A model generated the notes under the pieces. It saw nothing but the letters and a program-made list of their open reading frames with translations. It was not told the DNA's origin and did not search any database. 51,652 bases of DNA from Verrucomicrobiales bacterium (GTDB lineage Bacteria; Verrucomicrobiota; Verrucomicrobiia; Limisphaerales; UBA11358), in NCBI GenBank assembly GCA_028712475.1, contig JAQTQB010000015.1, positions 1-51,652 of the forward strand. The letters are read 5' to 3'. This document shows positions 24,660-33,390 of this stretch, one piece after another. A program made the position numbers and the translations under genes. Position 1 is the stretch's first letter; every line of letters starts with the position of its first letter.

Positions 24660-27167
24660 ATGTGGAAAACAAAATGGCGTTCCCTCGGTTTAGGTGTTGT
24701 GGGGGTTTTAGTTCCGACCAGCGGGCTGCATGCAGGCGAAGCGGACTTGAAAATCCCCGGTCTGGAACAGGTGCAGTTCGATGGTTTGGGCGGCATGGGC
24801 GGTCCGACGCTGATGTATCTGGGCCTCGTCATGTGCGCCGTCGGCGCAATTTTCGGCCTGGTGCAATACTGGCGGACCAAAAACCTGCCGGTGCACGAGT
24901 CCATGAGCGGCGTCTCGCGCACGATTTGGGAGACGTGCAAGACGTATCTGCTGCAGCAGGGGAAATTTCTCGCTGTCCTGTGGCTGTTGATCGCCAGTTG
25001 CATCTTTTTTTATTTCAAAGTTCTCGAGCATAAAAGTTCCGGCGACGTCGCCGTCATTTTGCTCGCCTCGATTCTGGGCATTCTGGGCAGTTATGGCGTC
25101 GCGTGGTTCGGCATCCGCATCAACACGCTTGCCAACAGCCGCACCGCCTTTTCGGCGCTCAAAGGCGATCCGCTCAAAATGCTTTCCATCCCGCTGCAAT
25201 CAGGCATGAGCGTCGGCCTGCTGCTGGTCAGTGTCGAATTGTCGTTCATGATCGCCATCCTGGTTTTTTTGCCCCGGGAACTCGTCGGCCCCTGCTTCAT
25301 CGGCTTCGCCATTGGCGAATCGCTCGGCGCGGCGGTGTTGCGCATCTGCGGCGGCATCTTCACCAAGATCGCCGACATTGGCAGCGACCTGATGAAAATC
25401 ATTTTCAAGCTGCCGGAAGATGACCCGAAGAACCCCGGGGTCATCGCCGATTGCACCGGCGACAACGCGGGCGATTCCGTCGGCCCAACGGCCGACGGTT
25501 TTGAAACCTATGGCGTGACCGGCGTGGCCTTGGTGGCGTTCCTTTCGCTGGCGCTCGCATCCGAGCCGGCGCTGTGCGCCACGCTGATCCTCTGGATTTT
25601 CACCATGCGCGCGCTGATGATCGCGTCCTCGCTGGCCTCGTATTACATCAACGACTCGGTTTGCCGGGTGCGCTACGGTGACCAGAAAGATTTTGATTTC
25701 GAAGCGCCGCTCACCCAGCTCGTGTGGATCACTTCCGCTGTTTCGGTGTTCGCCACGTTCGTGGCCAGTTATTTTCTGCTCGGCAAACAGGGCGGTTTGC
25801 ATCCGGATTTGTGGTGGGTGCTGGCGGCGATCATTTCCTGCGGCACGGTGGCGGGCGCGGTGATCCCCGAGTTCACGAAAATTTTCACCAGCACCAAGTC
25901 GCAGCATGTGAAGGAAATCACCACCTGCTCCCAACAGGGCGGCGCGTCGTTGAACATCCTGTCGGGCTTTGTGGCCGGCAACTTCTCGGCGTTTTGGATG
26001 GGGCTGGCCATTCTGGGGCTGATGCTCGCGAGCTGCCTGTTTGCGCTGCATCAAGGCTCGCCCGTGGTGGCGCTGATGCCCGGCCCGTTCAAATTCGCCG
26101 CGCCGATCTTCGCGTTCGGCCTCGTCGCGTTCGGCTTTCTCGGCATGGGACCGGTGACGATCGCCGTGGACGTCTTCGGCCCGATCAGCGACAACGCGCA
26201 GTCCGTTTATGAATTGAGCCAGATTGAATCGCGCAAAAACATCCGCACCGACATCGAGGAGCAGTTTGGCTTCGAACCCGATTTTGAACACGCCAAGTAT
26301 CAGCTTGAGAAAGGTGACGGCGCAGGCAACACCTTTAAGGCCACCGCAAAACCCGTGCTCATCGGGACCGCCGTGGTCGGCGCGACGACGATGGTGTTCG
26401 GCATCATCATACTGCTCGATAATCTCGGCAAGGCCGCCGATCCATCCTTCAGCATCATTTCCAAATTGAGCCTCGTGCTGCCCGAAATAATCATCGGCCT
26501 GCTCATGGGCGGCTCGGTGATCTATTGGTTCACCGGCGCTTCCTGCCAGGCCGTCGTGACCGGCGCATATCGGGCGGTGGTTTACATCAAGGAGCACATC
26601 AACCTCGACGCCACCACCGCGTCAGCAGCGGACAGCAAGGAGGTCGTCCGCATCTGCACCATTTACGCGCAGAAGGGCATGTGGAACATCTTCATCGTCA
26701 TCTTCTGCCTGGCGCTGGCGCTGCCATTTTTCAATCCCTATTTCTTCATCGGCTATCTCATCGCCATTGCGTTCTTCGGATTGTTCCAGGCAATTTTCAT
26801 GGCCAACGCCGGTGGTGCCTGGGATAACGCCAAGAAAATCGTCGAGGTGGAACTGCGGCAAAAAGGCACCGACCTGCACGCCGCCACCGTCGTGGGCGAC
26901 ACCGTGGGTGATCCGTTCAAGGACACGTCATCGGTGGCGTTGAATCCCGTGATCAAATTCACCACGCTCTTCGGACTGCTCGCGGTGGAGATCGCCGTCA
27001 CCATGCAGAACCAGAATTGGAAGAATGTTCTCGGCGGGCTGCTTTTTCTCGTGGCGCTGATATTTGTTCACCGGTCATTTTACGCCATGCGGCTTCCCGA
27101 AACCGGCGCCGAACCTTCATCGCCAACCGCCGCGCCGGCCCGGAAAGAAACCGCCGCGCTGCCGTAG
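24660..27167 (+). CDS. hppA: Membrane-bound ion-pumping pyrophosphatase
   Basis: An 835-residue polytopic inner-membrane protein (about 16 helices). The ATG at 24660 has AAGGA 4 nt upstream; an ATG at 24630 overlaps the ppdK stop. The PPi site is recognisable but divergent: DDPKNPGVIADCTGDNAGDS with GPTADGFETYG, where the usual form is DDPRNPATIADNVGDNVGD with GMAADLFETY. The second site has GDTVGDPFKDTSSVALNPVI. GNTFKA at 556-561 has lysine K560 at the position that marks K+-independent H+-PPases. A ~20-residue acidic insertion (EEQFGFEPDFEHAKYQLEKG) precedes it. It would couple PPi hydrolysis to H+ export. Confidence 0.94.
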   Translation: MWKTKWRSLGLGVVGVLVPTSGLHAGEADLKIPGLEQVQFDGLGGMGGPTLMYLGLVMCAVGAIFGLVQYWRTKNLPVHESMSGVSRTIWETCKTYLLQQGKFLAVLWLLIASCIFFYFKVLEHKSSGDVAVILLASILGILGSYGVAWFGIRINTLANSRTAFSALKGDPLKMLSIPLQSGMSVGLLLVSVELSFMIAILVFLPRELVGPCFIGFAIGESLGAAVLRICGGIFTKIADIGSDLMKIIFKLPEDDPKNPGVIADCTGDNAGDSVGPTADGFETYGVTGVALVAFLSLALASEPALCATLILWIFTMRALMIASSLASYYINDSVCRVRYGDQKDFDFEAPLTQLVWITSAVSVFATFVASYFLLGKQGGLHPDLWWVLAAIISCGTVAGAVIPEFTKIFTSTKSQHVKEITTCSQQGGASLNILSGFVAGNFSAFWMGLAILGLMLASCLFALHQGSPVVALMPGPFKFAAPIFAFGLVAFGFLGMGPVTIAVDVFGPISDNAQSVYELSQIESRKNIRTDIEEQFGFEPDFEHAKYQLEKGDGAGNTFKATAKPVLIGTAVVGATTMVFGIIILLDNLGKAADPSFSIISKLSLVLPEIIIGLLMGGSVIYWFTGASCQAVVTGAYRAVVYIKEHINLDATTASAADSKEVVRICTIYAQKGMWNIFIVIFCLALALPFFNPYFFIGYLIAIAFFGLFQAIFMANAGGAWDNAKKIVEVELRQKGTDLHAATVVGDTVGDPFKDTSSVALNPVIKFTTLFGLLAVEIAVTMQNQNWKNVLGGLLFLVALIFVHRSFYAMRLPETGAEPSSPTAAPARKETAALP

Positions 27168-27174
27168 TGTCCAA

Positions 27175-27402
27175 ATGATCAACTACCGCCATTCCGTTCT
27201 GTTGGACGATGGCGTTTATTTCAGAAAGCCGGGTCGTCCGTCAAAACTCAATCCGGCACAGATGAAAAAACTGCAAACATTTCTAAATCAATCTCAAGCC
27301 AGCTCAAAGCCTATGAAGGCTGAAACGCTTGCCAGTCATATCCTGAAAGAATTCCTCACAAATTGCCAAGGCTGGCGAATTTTGAAACGATTGGAGGCGT
27401 GA
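27175..27402 (+). CDS. Small hypothetical protein, AT-hook-like motif
   Basis: A 75-residue basic protein beginning 7 bp after hppA (MINYRHSVLLDDGVYFRKPG, then RPSKLNPAQMKKLQ). RKPGRPSKL resembles an AT-hook, so DNA contact is possible. The rest is helical. A terminator follows at 27535. The family is unknown. The close spacing to hppA and coherent composition suggest it is real. Confidence 0.4.
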   Translation: MINYRHSVLLDDGVYFRKPGRPSKLNPAQMKKLQTFLNQSQASSKPMKAETLASHILKEFLTNCQGWRILKRLEA

Positions 27403-27534
27403 GCTTGCATTCGTTTAACCGTCAATGTCGCCTTGCTCGAATGTGGTGCGCGAGCACAACATTGAAGTTATTTAATGACGAATTTTACGCGCTCAAACCC
27501 TGGCCGTTTTCTTCAAAAGACAGCAACATTCTTG

Positions 27535-27564
27535 CGGCAGCGGAGTGTTCCGCTGCCGTTTTTT
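27535..27564 (+). terminator. Rho-independent terminator after the ppdK-hppA unit
   Basis: CGGCAGCGGA (27535-27544) pairs perfectly with TCCGCTGCCG (27549-27558) around GTGT, followed by six T. It serves the plus strand and overlaps the hemC stop codon (27563-27565) of the convergent gene. Confidence 0.9.
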
Positions 27565-28588
27565 ATTTCAATTCCGCCGCAATCTGTTCGCCCAGCAAAG
27601 CAGCCTCGGCAATCGTCCGCTTCCCTTCGCCGCGTCTCACGGGTTCATGGTGAAATGAAATTGCGCGCATCTGGACTTTGTCACCGACGATTTCCGCATA
27701 AGCCGCGACCGGGCTCTGGCAGCCGCCGCCCATGCCGCGCAGAAAGGCGCGCTCCGCCGTCACGCAATGAAACGTGTTGAAATGATTCAGCCGCTCGACA
27801 ATTTTTCCGATGCGCTCATCCTCGGCGCGGATCTCAATGCCGATTGCGCCCTGCCCCACGCACGGCAGCATCACGTCCAGATCCAAAACCGTCGCCAGCA
27901 AACCATCCGGCACGGCGTCGCCGCTGATGGTGCCGTCGGGGTTAATCTTGAAATTCAGCCGCGTCATGCCGGCGAGCGCGAGAATTGTGGCGTCCAGTTC
28001 ACCGCGTTCGGCGACCTTCTGCATCCGCGTGGAAACGTTGCCGCGAATCTCCACGATCTTCAAATCCGGCCGCGCGTCGAGCAGAGATTGTTTCCGCCGC
28101 GTGCTGCTGGTGGCGATGGTCGCGCCTTTCGGAAAATCTTTCAGCTTGAGATGCGGTTTGAATCCGCGCAAATCGCTCTGGCCCGGCGACCATTCTTTTT
28201 GCTCGCGGATAGTTTCCTTTTGCCGGGCGAGAAAAGCGGCGTCGCGATAAATCAAAACATCACGCACATCCTCGCGTTTGGGCGTGGCGGCGAGAATCAG
28301 GCCGGACGGCAGATCGGTTGGCAAATCTTTCAGGCTGTGAACCGCGAGGTCGGCCTGGCCTTTGACCAGCGCGACTTCGAGTTCCTTCGTGAAAAGACCT
28401 TTCGGCAGGCCGCCTTCAACTTTTGCCATCGAGGCCTTCTGCAATTTGTCGCCGGTGGTCTTGATGATCTTCAGCTCGAAACGCAGCCGGGGGAACGCGG
28501 CGCGGCATTGGGCGGCGATGAGGTTGGCCTGCGCGAGCGCGAGCGCGCTGCCACGCGTGCAGATGATGATGGGACGTTCAACTGGCAT
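27563..28588 (-). CDS. hemC: Hydroxymethylbilane synthase
   Basis: A 341-residue enzyme that polymerises four porphobilinogen units in heme synthesis. The N-terminus IICTRGSALALAQANLIAAQ, the substrate-binding GLFTKELEVALVKGQADLAV followed by HSLKDLPT, and the cofactor-attachment cysteine C290 in FLRGMGGGCQSP are all present. A ~28-residue insertion (ARQKETIREQKEWSPGQSDL, then RGFKPHLKLKDF) stands between DVLIYRD and KGATIATSS, where most homologues go almost directly from one to the other. It is probably a surface loop. Confidence 0.95.
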   Translation of the reverse strand: MPVERPIIICTRGSALALAQANLIAAQCRAAFPRLRFELKIIKTTGDKLQKASMAKVEGGLPKGLFTKELEVALVKGQADLAVHSLKDLPTDLPSGLILAATPKREDVRDVLIYRDAAFLARQKETIREQKEWSPGQSDLRGFKPHLKLKDFPKGATIATSSTRRKQSLLDARPDLKIVEIRGNVSTRMQKVAERGELDATILALAGMTRLNFKINPDGTISGDAVPDGLLATVLDLDVMLPCVGQGAIGIEIRAEDERIGKIVERLNHFNTFHCVTAERAFLRGMGGGCQSPVAAYAEIVGDKVQMRAISFHHEPVRRGEGKRTIAEAALLGEQIAAELK

Positions 28589-28596
28589 AAAATTTC

Positions 28597-28627
28597 AGCC
28601 ACAGATAAACACGGATGAACAAGGATG
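28597..28627. repeat. Dispersed-repeat-like sequence upstream of hemC
   Basis: The 31-bp stretch AGCCACAGATAAACACGGAT plus GAACAAGGATG looks like a type of intergenic repeat I recall from many environmental genomes. Only one copy is in the window, so repetition cannot be shown here. It lies 9 bp before the hemC start, within its leader. Confidence 0.35.
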
Positions 28628-28747
28628 AAAAGAAAACAAGCTCACGCCGCGAAATCGGCTGGACAAATCCCCTCCGCCGCCACAACGTCAGAAACATGAA
28701 AAAAAATAAGCTTCAAACCACGCCGTCAATTATTTGTTAAGCGTATT

Positions 28748-29059
28748 ATGGAAGCCATTGCCGCCATTTTATTTTATTCGCGGTTCGTGCTAGCTGTCGT
28801 AGTGATGGGTTTGTGTATAATGCTGTTCCGTCGTTACCGCCAAGTCGGGTGGCTGGTTCTAGCTGCCGCGTTTTTAGAGCCATTTATTCATGTGCTGATG
28901 AGTGCGGTGCAAGGCAAACCATTGCTTACTTACCGCGCACTCGGTTCGGTTGTGAATGGCGCGATGCAGGTAAAGTATCGTTTGGAGCTTCCAGTATTTT
29001 ATGTCGTCGTGGCAACAGCATTGTTATTATTACTGTGGGAGGTTCGTCATAGACGATAG
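28748..29059 (+). CDS. Small membrane protein, unknown (103 aa)
   Basis: A 103-residue ORF with about three hydrophobic segments (AAILFYSRFVLAVVVMGLCI; WLVLAAAFLEPFIHVLM; FYVVVATALLLLLWE) separated by basic loops (FRRYRQ), consistent with an inner-membrane protein. No family is recognised. It lies alone on the plus strand between hemC and hemA, both on the minus strand. The codon pattern looks more AT-rich than that of its neighbours, so it may have been acquired. Confidence 0.55.
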   Translation: MEAIAAILFYSRFVLAVVVMGLCIMLFRRYRQVGWLVLAAAFLEPFIHVLMSAVQGKPLLTYRALGSVVNGAMQVKYRLELPVFYVVVATALLLLLWEVRHRR

Positions 29060-29132
29060 GCCTAATATGAGAACCAGCTAAAGTCATCCGTGCCATCCCG
29101 CCTTCACTTTATTTCAACGCAGCGGGCCATAG

Positions 29133-30149
29133 TTAAAGATTTCTCGCCTCCAGCAGCGCCGCGACTTTCTCGGCGATGATCTTTTCGCAGCGGGCAACCT
29201 CCTCTTTGCGCAGGTTCAGGTAATCGGCGGCAATGCTTTGCAGGTCGTCCACGTTGTAAAGATAGACGTTGTCGAGCGTGCTGACGGCGGGGTCAATGTC
29301 GCGCGGCACGGCAATGTCAATGAGCAGCAGCGGGCGATGCTTGCGGCGGCGCATCAGCGGCTCCAGCTTCGCGCGGTCGAGGATGTGATGCGGCGCGGAC
29401 GTGCTGCTGATGGCGATGTCAATCTGCTCCAGCGCGTCCGTCCAGTTCTCGAACGGCACGGCGCGTCCGCCAAGTTCAGCGGCGAGCGCGGCGGCGCGTT
29501 CGGGCGAGCGGTTGGTGACGACTACGCCGCGCGCGCCGCGTGAAAGCAAAGCACGCGCAGTCTTCTCGCTGGTTTCGCCGGCACCAATGACGAGGACTTC
29601 GTGTTCGGCGAGCGAAGTGAAAATTTTCTCCGCGAGTTCCACGGCGGCGGACATCACGGAGACGCTGCCGCGCTGGATGTTCGTCGCGGTGCGGATGTGC
29701 TTGGCCACGTTGAACGCGCGCTGGAACGCCTTGTTCAGCCGTGCGCCGGTGTGCTTGTTCGCGAACGCGAGTTCGTAAGCCTGCTTGAGCTGGCCGAAAA
29801 TTTCCGTTTCACCGATGACCATCGAGTCCAGTCCGCTTGCGACCTTGAACAGGTGATGCAAGCTATGCGGCTCGGCAAAGGTGTAAAGTTCATCGCCCAA
29901 CGTGCCGTCATAGGCGTGATGCTCGATCAGAAAGTTTTTTAATTCCGCGAACGCTGTGTCCGGCGCAAACGTGGTGACGGCGTAGATTTCCACGCGGTTG
30001 CACGTCGAGAGAATCACCGCTTCGCCCGCAATGCCAGAGTCGCGCAACGATTTTAGCGCGCCGGGAATTTTCCCCTCGGCAAAGGCAAAGCGCTCGCGCA
30101 GTTCCACGGGCGACGTGCGATGGCTCAAGCCGATGACGACGACGCTCAT
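29133..30149 (-). CDS. hemA: Glutamyl-tRNA reductase, short form
   Basis: A 338-residue enzyme reducing glutamyl-tRNA to glutamate-1-semialdehyde, first step of C5 heme synthesis. The ATG at 30149 overlaps the stop of the upstream gene (ATGA). The signature VVIGLSHRTSPVELRERFAF, the catalytic C50 in ILSTCNRVEIYAV, GETEIFGQLKQAYELAF and the NADPH site VLVIGAGETSEKTARALLSR are present. Most homologues have 410-430 residues; here the protein ends in the spinal helix (LRKEEVARCEKIIAEKVAAL) and lacks most of the C-terminal dimerisation domain. The stop is genuine in the sequence given. Confidence 0.93.
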   Translation of the reverse strand: MSVVVIGLSHRTSPVELRERFAFAEGKIPGALKSLRDSGIAGEAVILSTCNRVEIYAVTTFAPDTAFAELKNFLIEHHAYDGTLGDELYTFAEPHSLHHLFKVASGLDSMVIGETEIFGQLKQAYELAFANKHTGARLNKAFQRAFNVAKHIRTATNIQRGSVSVMSAAVELAEKIFTSLAEHEVLVIGAGETSEKTARALLSRGARGVVVTNRSPERAAALAAELGGRAVPFENWTDALEQIDIAISSTSAPHHILDRAKLEPLMRRRKHRPLLLIDIAVPRDIDPAVSTLDNVYLYNVDDLQSIAADYLNLRKEEVARCEKIIAEKVAALLEARNL

Positions 30150-30967
30150 TGATTGTGCAGGGCGGAATAGAGGTTGGTGATCCAAAACGTCAGCAGCAAA
30201 AACGCGAAGGCAATGATGACGTTGATGGCGAAGCGCCGGCTTGTCCGCCCGAAAAATTTATACGCCACGAGCGATTCCAGGTAAACCAGCCAGAGCAGCG
30301 CGGACCAGAGGACTTTTGAATCCGAGAAATAGGGTTTGCCTTCGTGACTCGGCAGTTGCGACCCCGCGACCAGGCCGATGGTGAGCAGCACGAAGCCCAC
30401 CGCCACCAGTCGGAACGTGATAAATTCGAGCCGCTGGATGGACGGCAGCAGCGAGAGCAGCGCGCGGAGCTTGTGAAACTTCAAGTCGTGCCGCTGCATC
30501 AGGAACATTCCCGCCGCCACGGCTGCAAGGCCGAATGCGCCGTAAGCTTGCAAGATGGTCGCCGCGTGCAGGCTGCGGAGCGCACCGGAAAATTCCGGTT
30601 TTGCGCCATGAGGCGGATCGAGCGACGGCATCAGCGCGAATATGCCAACGGTAAACAGCACCGGCGCGGTGAATGCGGCCAGAAACTTGAAGCGTGGCAG
30701 CAGCGAATAGACGAGGCACGCCAGGCCGAGCGCCCAGAGCAGGAACGTCGTCGCCTCGTAGAGATTATTCACGGGGCAACTGTGGAGCGTGAGGCCGCGC
30801 TTGGTCATGGCCAGCGTGTGCAGTGCCACGCCGGCGGCGAGCAGGAAATAATTCACCCAGTCGTCGCGTCGAAAACCTTTGCGCCACAGAAAAACCGAGT
30901 AGATGGTGCTCAAGCCGTAAAACGTCACGGCGAGCAGAAAGCAATGTCGGTCAGTGAACCAGGCCAT
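30146..30967 (-). CDS. CcsA/HemX-like cytochrome c assembly membrane protein
   Basis: A 273-residue protein with about eight transmembrane helices (FLLAVTFYGLSTIYSVFLW; YFLLAAGVALHTLAMTKRG). Features of the CcsA/ResC/HemX family are TLHSCPVNNLYEATTFLLW, HAATILQAYGAFGLAAVAAG, and the C-terminal SDSKVLWSALLWLVYLESLV. The tryptophan-rich heme-handling WWD motif of true CcsA is not evident, so it is closer to HemX. Overlap with hemA suggests a role in heme synthesis or cytochrome maturation. Confidence 0.85.
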   Translation of the reverse strand: MAWFTDRHCFLLAVTFYGLSTIYSVFLWRKGFRRDDWVNYFLLAAGVALHTLAMTKRGLTLHSCPVNNLYEATTFLLWALGLACLVYSLLPRFKFLAAFTAPVLFTVGIFALMPSLDPPHGAKPEFSGALRSLHAATILQAYGAFGLAAVAAGMFLMQRHDLKFHKLRALLSLLPSIQRLEFITFRLVAVGFVLLTIGLVAGSQLPSHEGKPYFSDSKVLWSALLWLVYLESLVAYKFFGRTSRRFAINVIIAFAFLLLTFWITNLYSALHNQ

Positions 30968-31042
30968 GCGGACAGGTTAAATCCCGTGAGGCGCGGTGCA
31001 AGGCGCAATTGCCAGCAATCGCGCATTTGAACCGCCGCCAAA

Positions 31043-32005
31043 ATGATTTATCCTCGTGCTGTGAAAATTCCCGTTGCGCTCACCATTTTGATCGCCAGTG
31101 GCTGGCTGGTTCCAGCGCAGACCAATGACGTGGACTTGGGTGACATGCTCGACGCCGCGCAACAGTTCGCGCAGGACAATCTCGACCCTGACGTGTTGCA
31201 GGCATTGCAGTCGGTGGATCGCCCGAAGGTTGAGGATTTTCTCAATCACTTTCAGGATTATCTCAAGGGGGATCAAGTGCTTGACGTGGCGCAGTTGAAG
31301 GACGCGGCGAACATCGCCCTCCCGCTGCTCGGCGCGCATGAGGAGACGCAGCCTTACGCGGCGTGGTTGCGGTCGCGGCTGGATTATTTTGACGCGGCGG
31401 ATGAATTGAAGTCGCTCACGCCCGTGCCCAAACCGGAACCGGGCAGGCCTGCCCTCCCCTTGCCAAATCCGTCGTTCAAAACGGAACGGGAAATCTGGAT
31501 CAAGAAAGTTTCACCACGTCCCTTGCCGAAAGGCGCGGATAAGTTCGTGCCAAAACTAAAAACGATTTTCGCGGGCGAAGGCGTGCCGCCCGCGCTGGTT
31601 TGGCTGGCGGAAGTGGAATCGGGTTTTGATGCCAGCGCGCGGAGTCCATCTGGCGCAGTCGGGATGTTTCAACTCATGCCCGGCACGGCGAAATATCTTG
31701 GCTTGAGTTTGTTTCCATTCGATCAGCGGAAACAGTTGGAGCCGGCGGCACGCGCTGCGGCAAAAAATTTAAGGCAGTTGCACGAGAAGTTCGGCGACTG
31801 GCGGCTGGCCGTGGCGGCTTACAATTCCGGCTCCGGCACGGTGTCGAGATTGTTGCAACGATACAAGACGACGAGTTACGAACGCATCGCCACGCATCTC
31901 CCGGCGGAGACCCAGATGTATGTGCCGAAAGTGGAGGCGACCATTCAGCATCGCGAGGGGCTGGAACTGGAGAAATTGAAGGTGCCTTCGTCCGGTGGCC
32001 TGTGA
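31043..32005 (+). CDS. Lytic transglycosylase, SLT domain
   Basis: A 320-residue exported protein. Residues 8-25 form a signal peptide (KIPVALTILIASGWLVPAQT). Residues ~165-310 are the soluble lytic transglycosylase domain with catalytic E192 in WLAEVESGF, SPSGAVGMFQLMPGTAKYLG and LAVAAYNSGSGTVSRLL. It cleaves the peptidoglycan glycan strand with anhydro-muropeptide formation in the periplasm. A GTG at 31061 is an alternative start right before the signal peptide. Its stop overlaps the GTG of lpxC-fabZ. Confidence 0.92.
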   Translation: MIYPRAVKIPVALTILIASGWLVPAQTNDVDLGDMLDAAQQFAQDNLDPDVLQALQSVDRPKVEDFLNHFQDYLKGDQVLDVAQLKDAANIALPLLGAHEETQPYAAWLRSRLDYFDAADELKSLTPVPKPEPGRPALPLPNPSFKTEREIWIKKVSPRPLPKGADKFVPKLKTIFAGEGVPPALVWLAEVESGFDASARSPSGAVGMFQLMPGTAKYLGLSLFPFDQRKQLEPAARAAAKNLRQLHEKFGDWRLAVAAYNSGSGTVSRLLQRYKTTSYERIATHLPAETQMYVPKVEATIQHREGLELEKLKVPSSGGL

Positions 32006-33390
32006 ACTCAAATCCACAGCTTGCCAATTGCCCGCGCGTTTTGTCTAATCCGTCTGTGTTCAATCAGCAGACGCTTAATCGCCCGGCGACTTATTCCGGC
32101 ATCGGCCTTCACAGCGGCAACCGGGTGAACATGACCATCCTGCCCGCGCCCGCCAACAGCGGCGTGCGCTTCCGCCGCGTGGACCTCGACGGCAAACCGG
32201 AAATCGAGGCGAGGATCGAAAATGTTTCGGAGACGACCCGTTCCACGACGCTCGCCAAGGGCAACGTGAAAGTTCACACGGTCGAACACGTCCTCGCCGC
32301 GCTTGCCGGTTACGGCGTGGACAATGCAATCGTTGAACTGGACGCGAACGAACCGCCGATCGCGGACGGCAGCTCGCGCGAATTCGGCAAAATCATCCAG
32401 GAGGCCGGCATCGTGCCGCAGGCGGAAAAGCGCGAATCCTTCACGCCCACCGAGCCCATTGAAATGCAGTCGGGCGAAACGGTGATGACGTTGTTTCCTT
32501 ACGACGGTTTCAAAATCACCTGCACGAGCGCGGACAAGCAAGGCCGCTTCACCCAGTTTTACAGCACGGACATCACGCCGCAAACGTGGGAAAGGGAATT
32601 GTCGCACGCGCGGACATTCTGCTTTTACGAGGAGATCGAGTATCTGTTCAAGAACGGCCTCATCAAGGGCGGCAGCCTGGAGAACGCCATCGTCATCCGC
32701 GACGACGCGGTATTGACCACCGAACCGCTGCGTTACAACGAGGAATTTGTGCGGCACAAGATGCTCGATATTGTCGGCGACCTGTCGCTGCTCGGACGTC
32801 CGGTGCGCGGGCATCTGATCGCGGTCAAGCCGAGCCACGCGGCGAACTGCGAATTCGCCAAGCTCGTCCTGACGCAGATGAACAAGCCGTTGCGCGCCGC
32901 GCAGACCTTTGCGCCGCCGCCGGCGAAAAATGCGCCGGAACCCCTGCCCTCCGCCGATGGCGCGATGGACATCGAAGAGGTGATGAAGATGCTGCCGCAC
33001 CGTCCGCCGTTTCTGCTGGTGGACCGGATTCTGAAGATCGAGGGCAACAAAATCACCGGCGTGAAAAACGTCACGATGAACGAGGATTTTTTCCGCGGCC
33101 ACTTTCCCGGCCATCCCATCATGCCTGGCGTGTTGCAGCTTGAGGCAATGGCCCAGATCGCAGGCATCCTGCTGCTCAAGCGCATCGAACTGGCAAACCA
33201 GATCGCATATTTCATGTCCGCCGAGGAGGTCAAATGGCGCAAGCCGGTGATGCCGGGCGATGTGCTGGTCATCGAAGTTGAACTGACCAAGATCCGTGGA
33301 AAAATCGGCAAGGCCAAAGGCGCCTGCAAGGTGGACGGAGAAATCGTCAGCGAAGCCGAAGTCACCTTCATGCTCCGGGACGCCGCTTGA
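32002..33390 (+). CDS. lpxC-fabZ: Bifunctional LpxC deacetylase / FabZ dehydratase
   Basis: A 462-residue natural fusion. Residues ~22-305 are LpxC, the zinc-dependent UDP-3-O-acyl-GlcNAc deacetylase of lipid A synthesis: RPATYSGIGLHSGNRVN, VHTVEHVLAALAGYGVDNAI with zinc ligand H92 and H96 near E95, HKMLDIVGDLSLLGRPVRGH. Residues ~320-460 are FabZ, the 3-hydroxyacyl-ACP dehydratase: MLPHRPPFLLVDRILKIEGN, FFRGHFPGHPIMPGVLQLEA. This fusion is known from Bacteroidetes, Chlorobi and PVC bacteria. It starts with GTG overlapping the upstream stop; a GTG at 32056 is possible. lpxA follows after an inserted cassette. Confidence 0.96.
   Translation: MNSNPQLANCPRVLSNPSVFNQQTLNRPATYSGIGLHSGNRVNMTILPAPANSGVRFRRVDLDGKPEIEARIENVSETTRSTTLAKGNVKVHTVEHVLAALAGYGVDNAIVELDANEPPIADGSSREFGKIIQEAGIVPQAEKRESFTPTEPIEMQSGETVMTLFPYDGFKITCTSADKQGRFTQFYSTDITPQTWERELSHARTFCFYEEIEYLFKNGLIKGGSLENAIVIRDDAVLTTEPLRYNEEFVRHKMLDIVGDLSLLGRPVRGHLIAVKPSHAANCEFAKLVLTQMNKPLRAAQTFAPPPAKNAPEPLPSADGAMDIEEVMKMLPHRPPFLLVDRILKIEGNKITGVKNVTMNEDFFRGHFPGHPIMPGVLQLEAMAQIAGILLLKRIELANQIAYFMSAEEVKWRKPVMPGDVLVIEVELTKIRGKIGKAKGACKVDGEIVSEAEVTFMLRDAA

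Noticed and set aside
27064..27174. N-terminal extension of the small gene after hppA
   Set aside because: It overlaps the hppA coding region in another frame. The ATG at 27175 gives a sensible separate protein.
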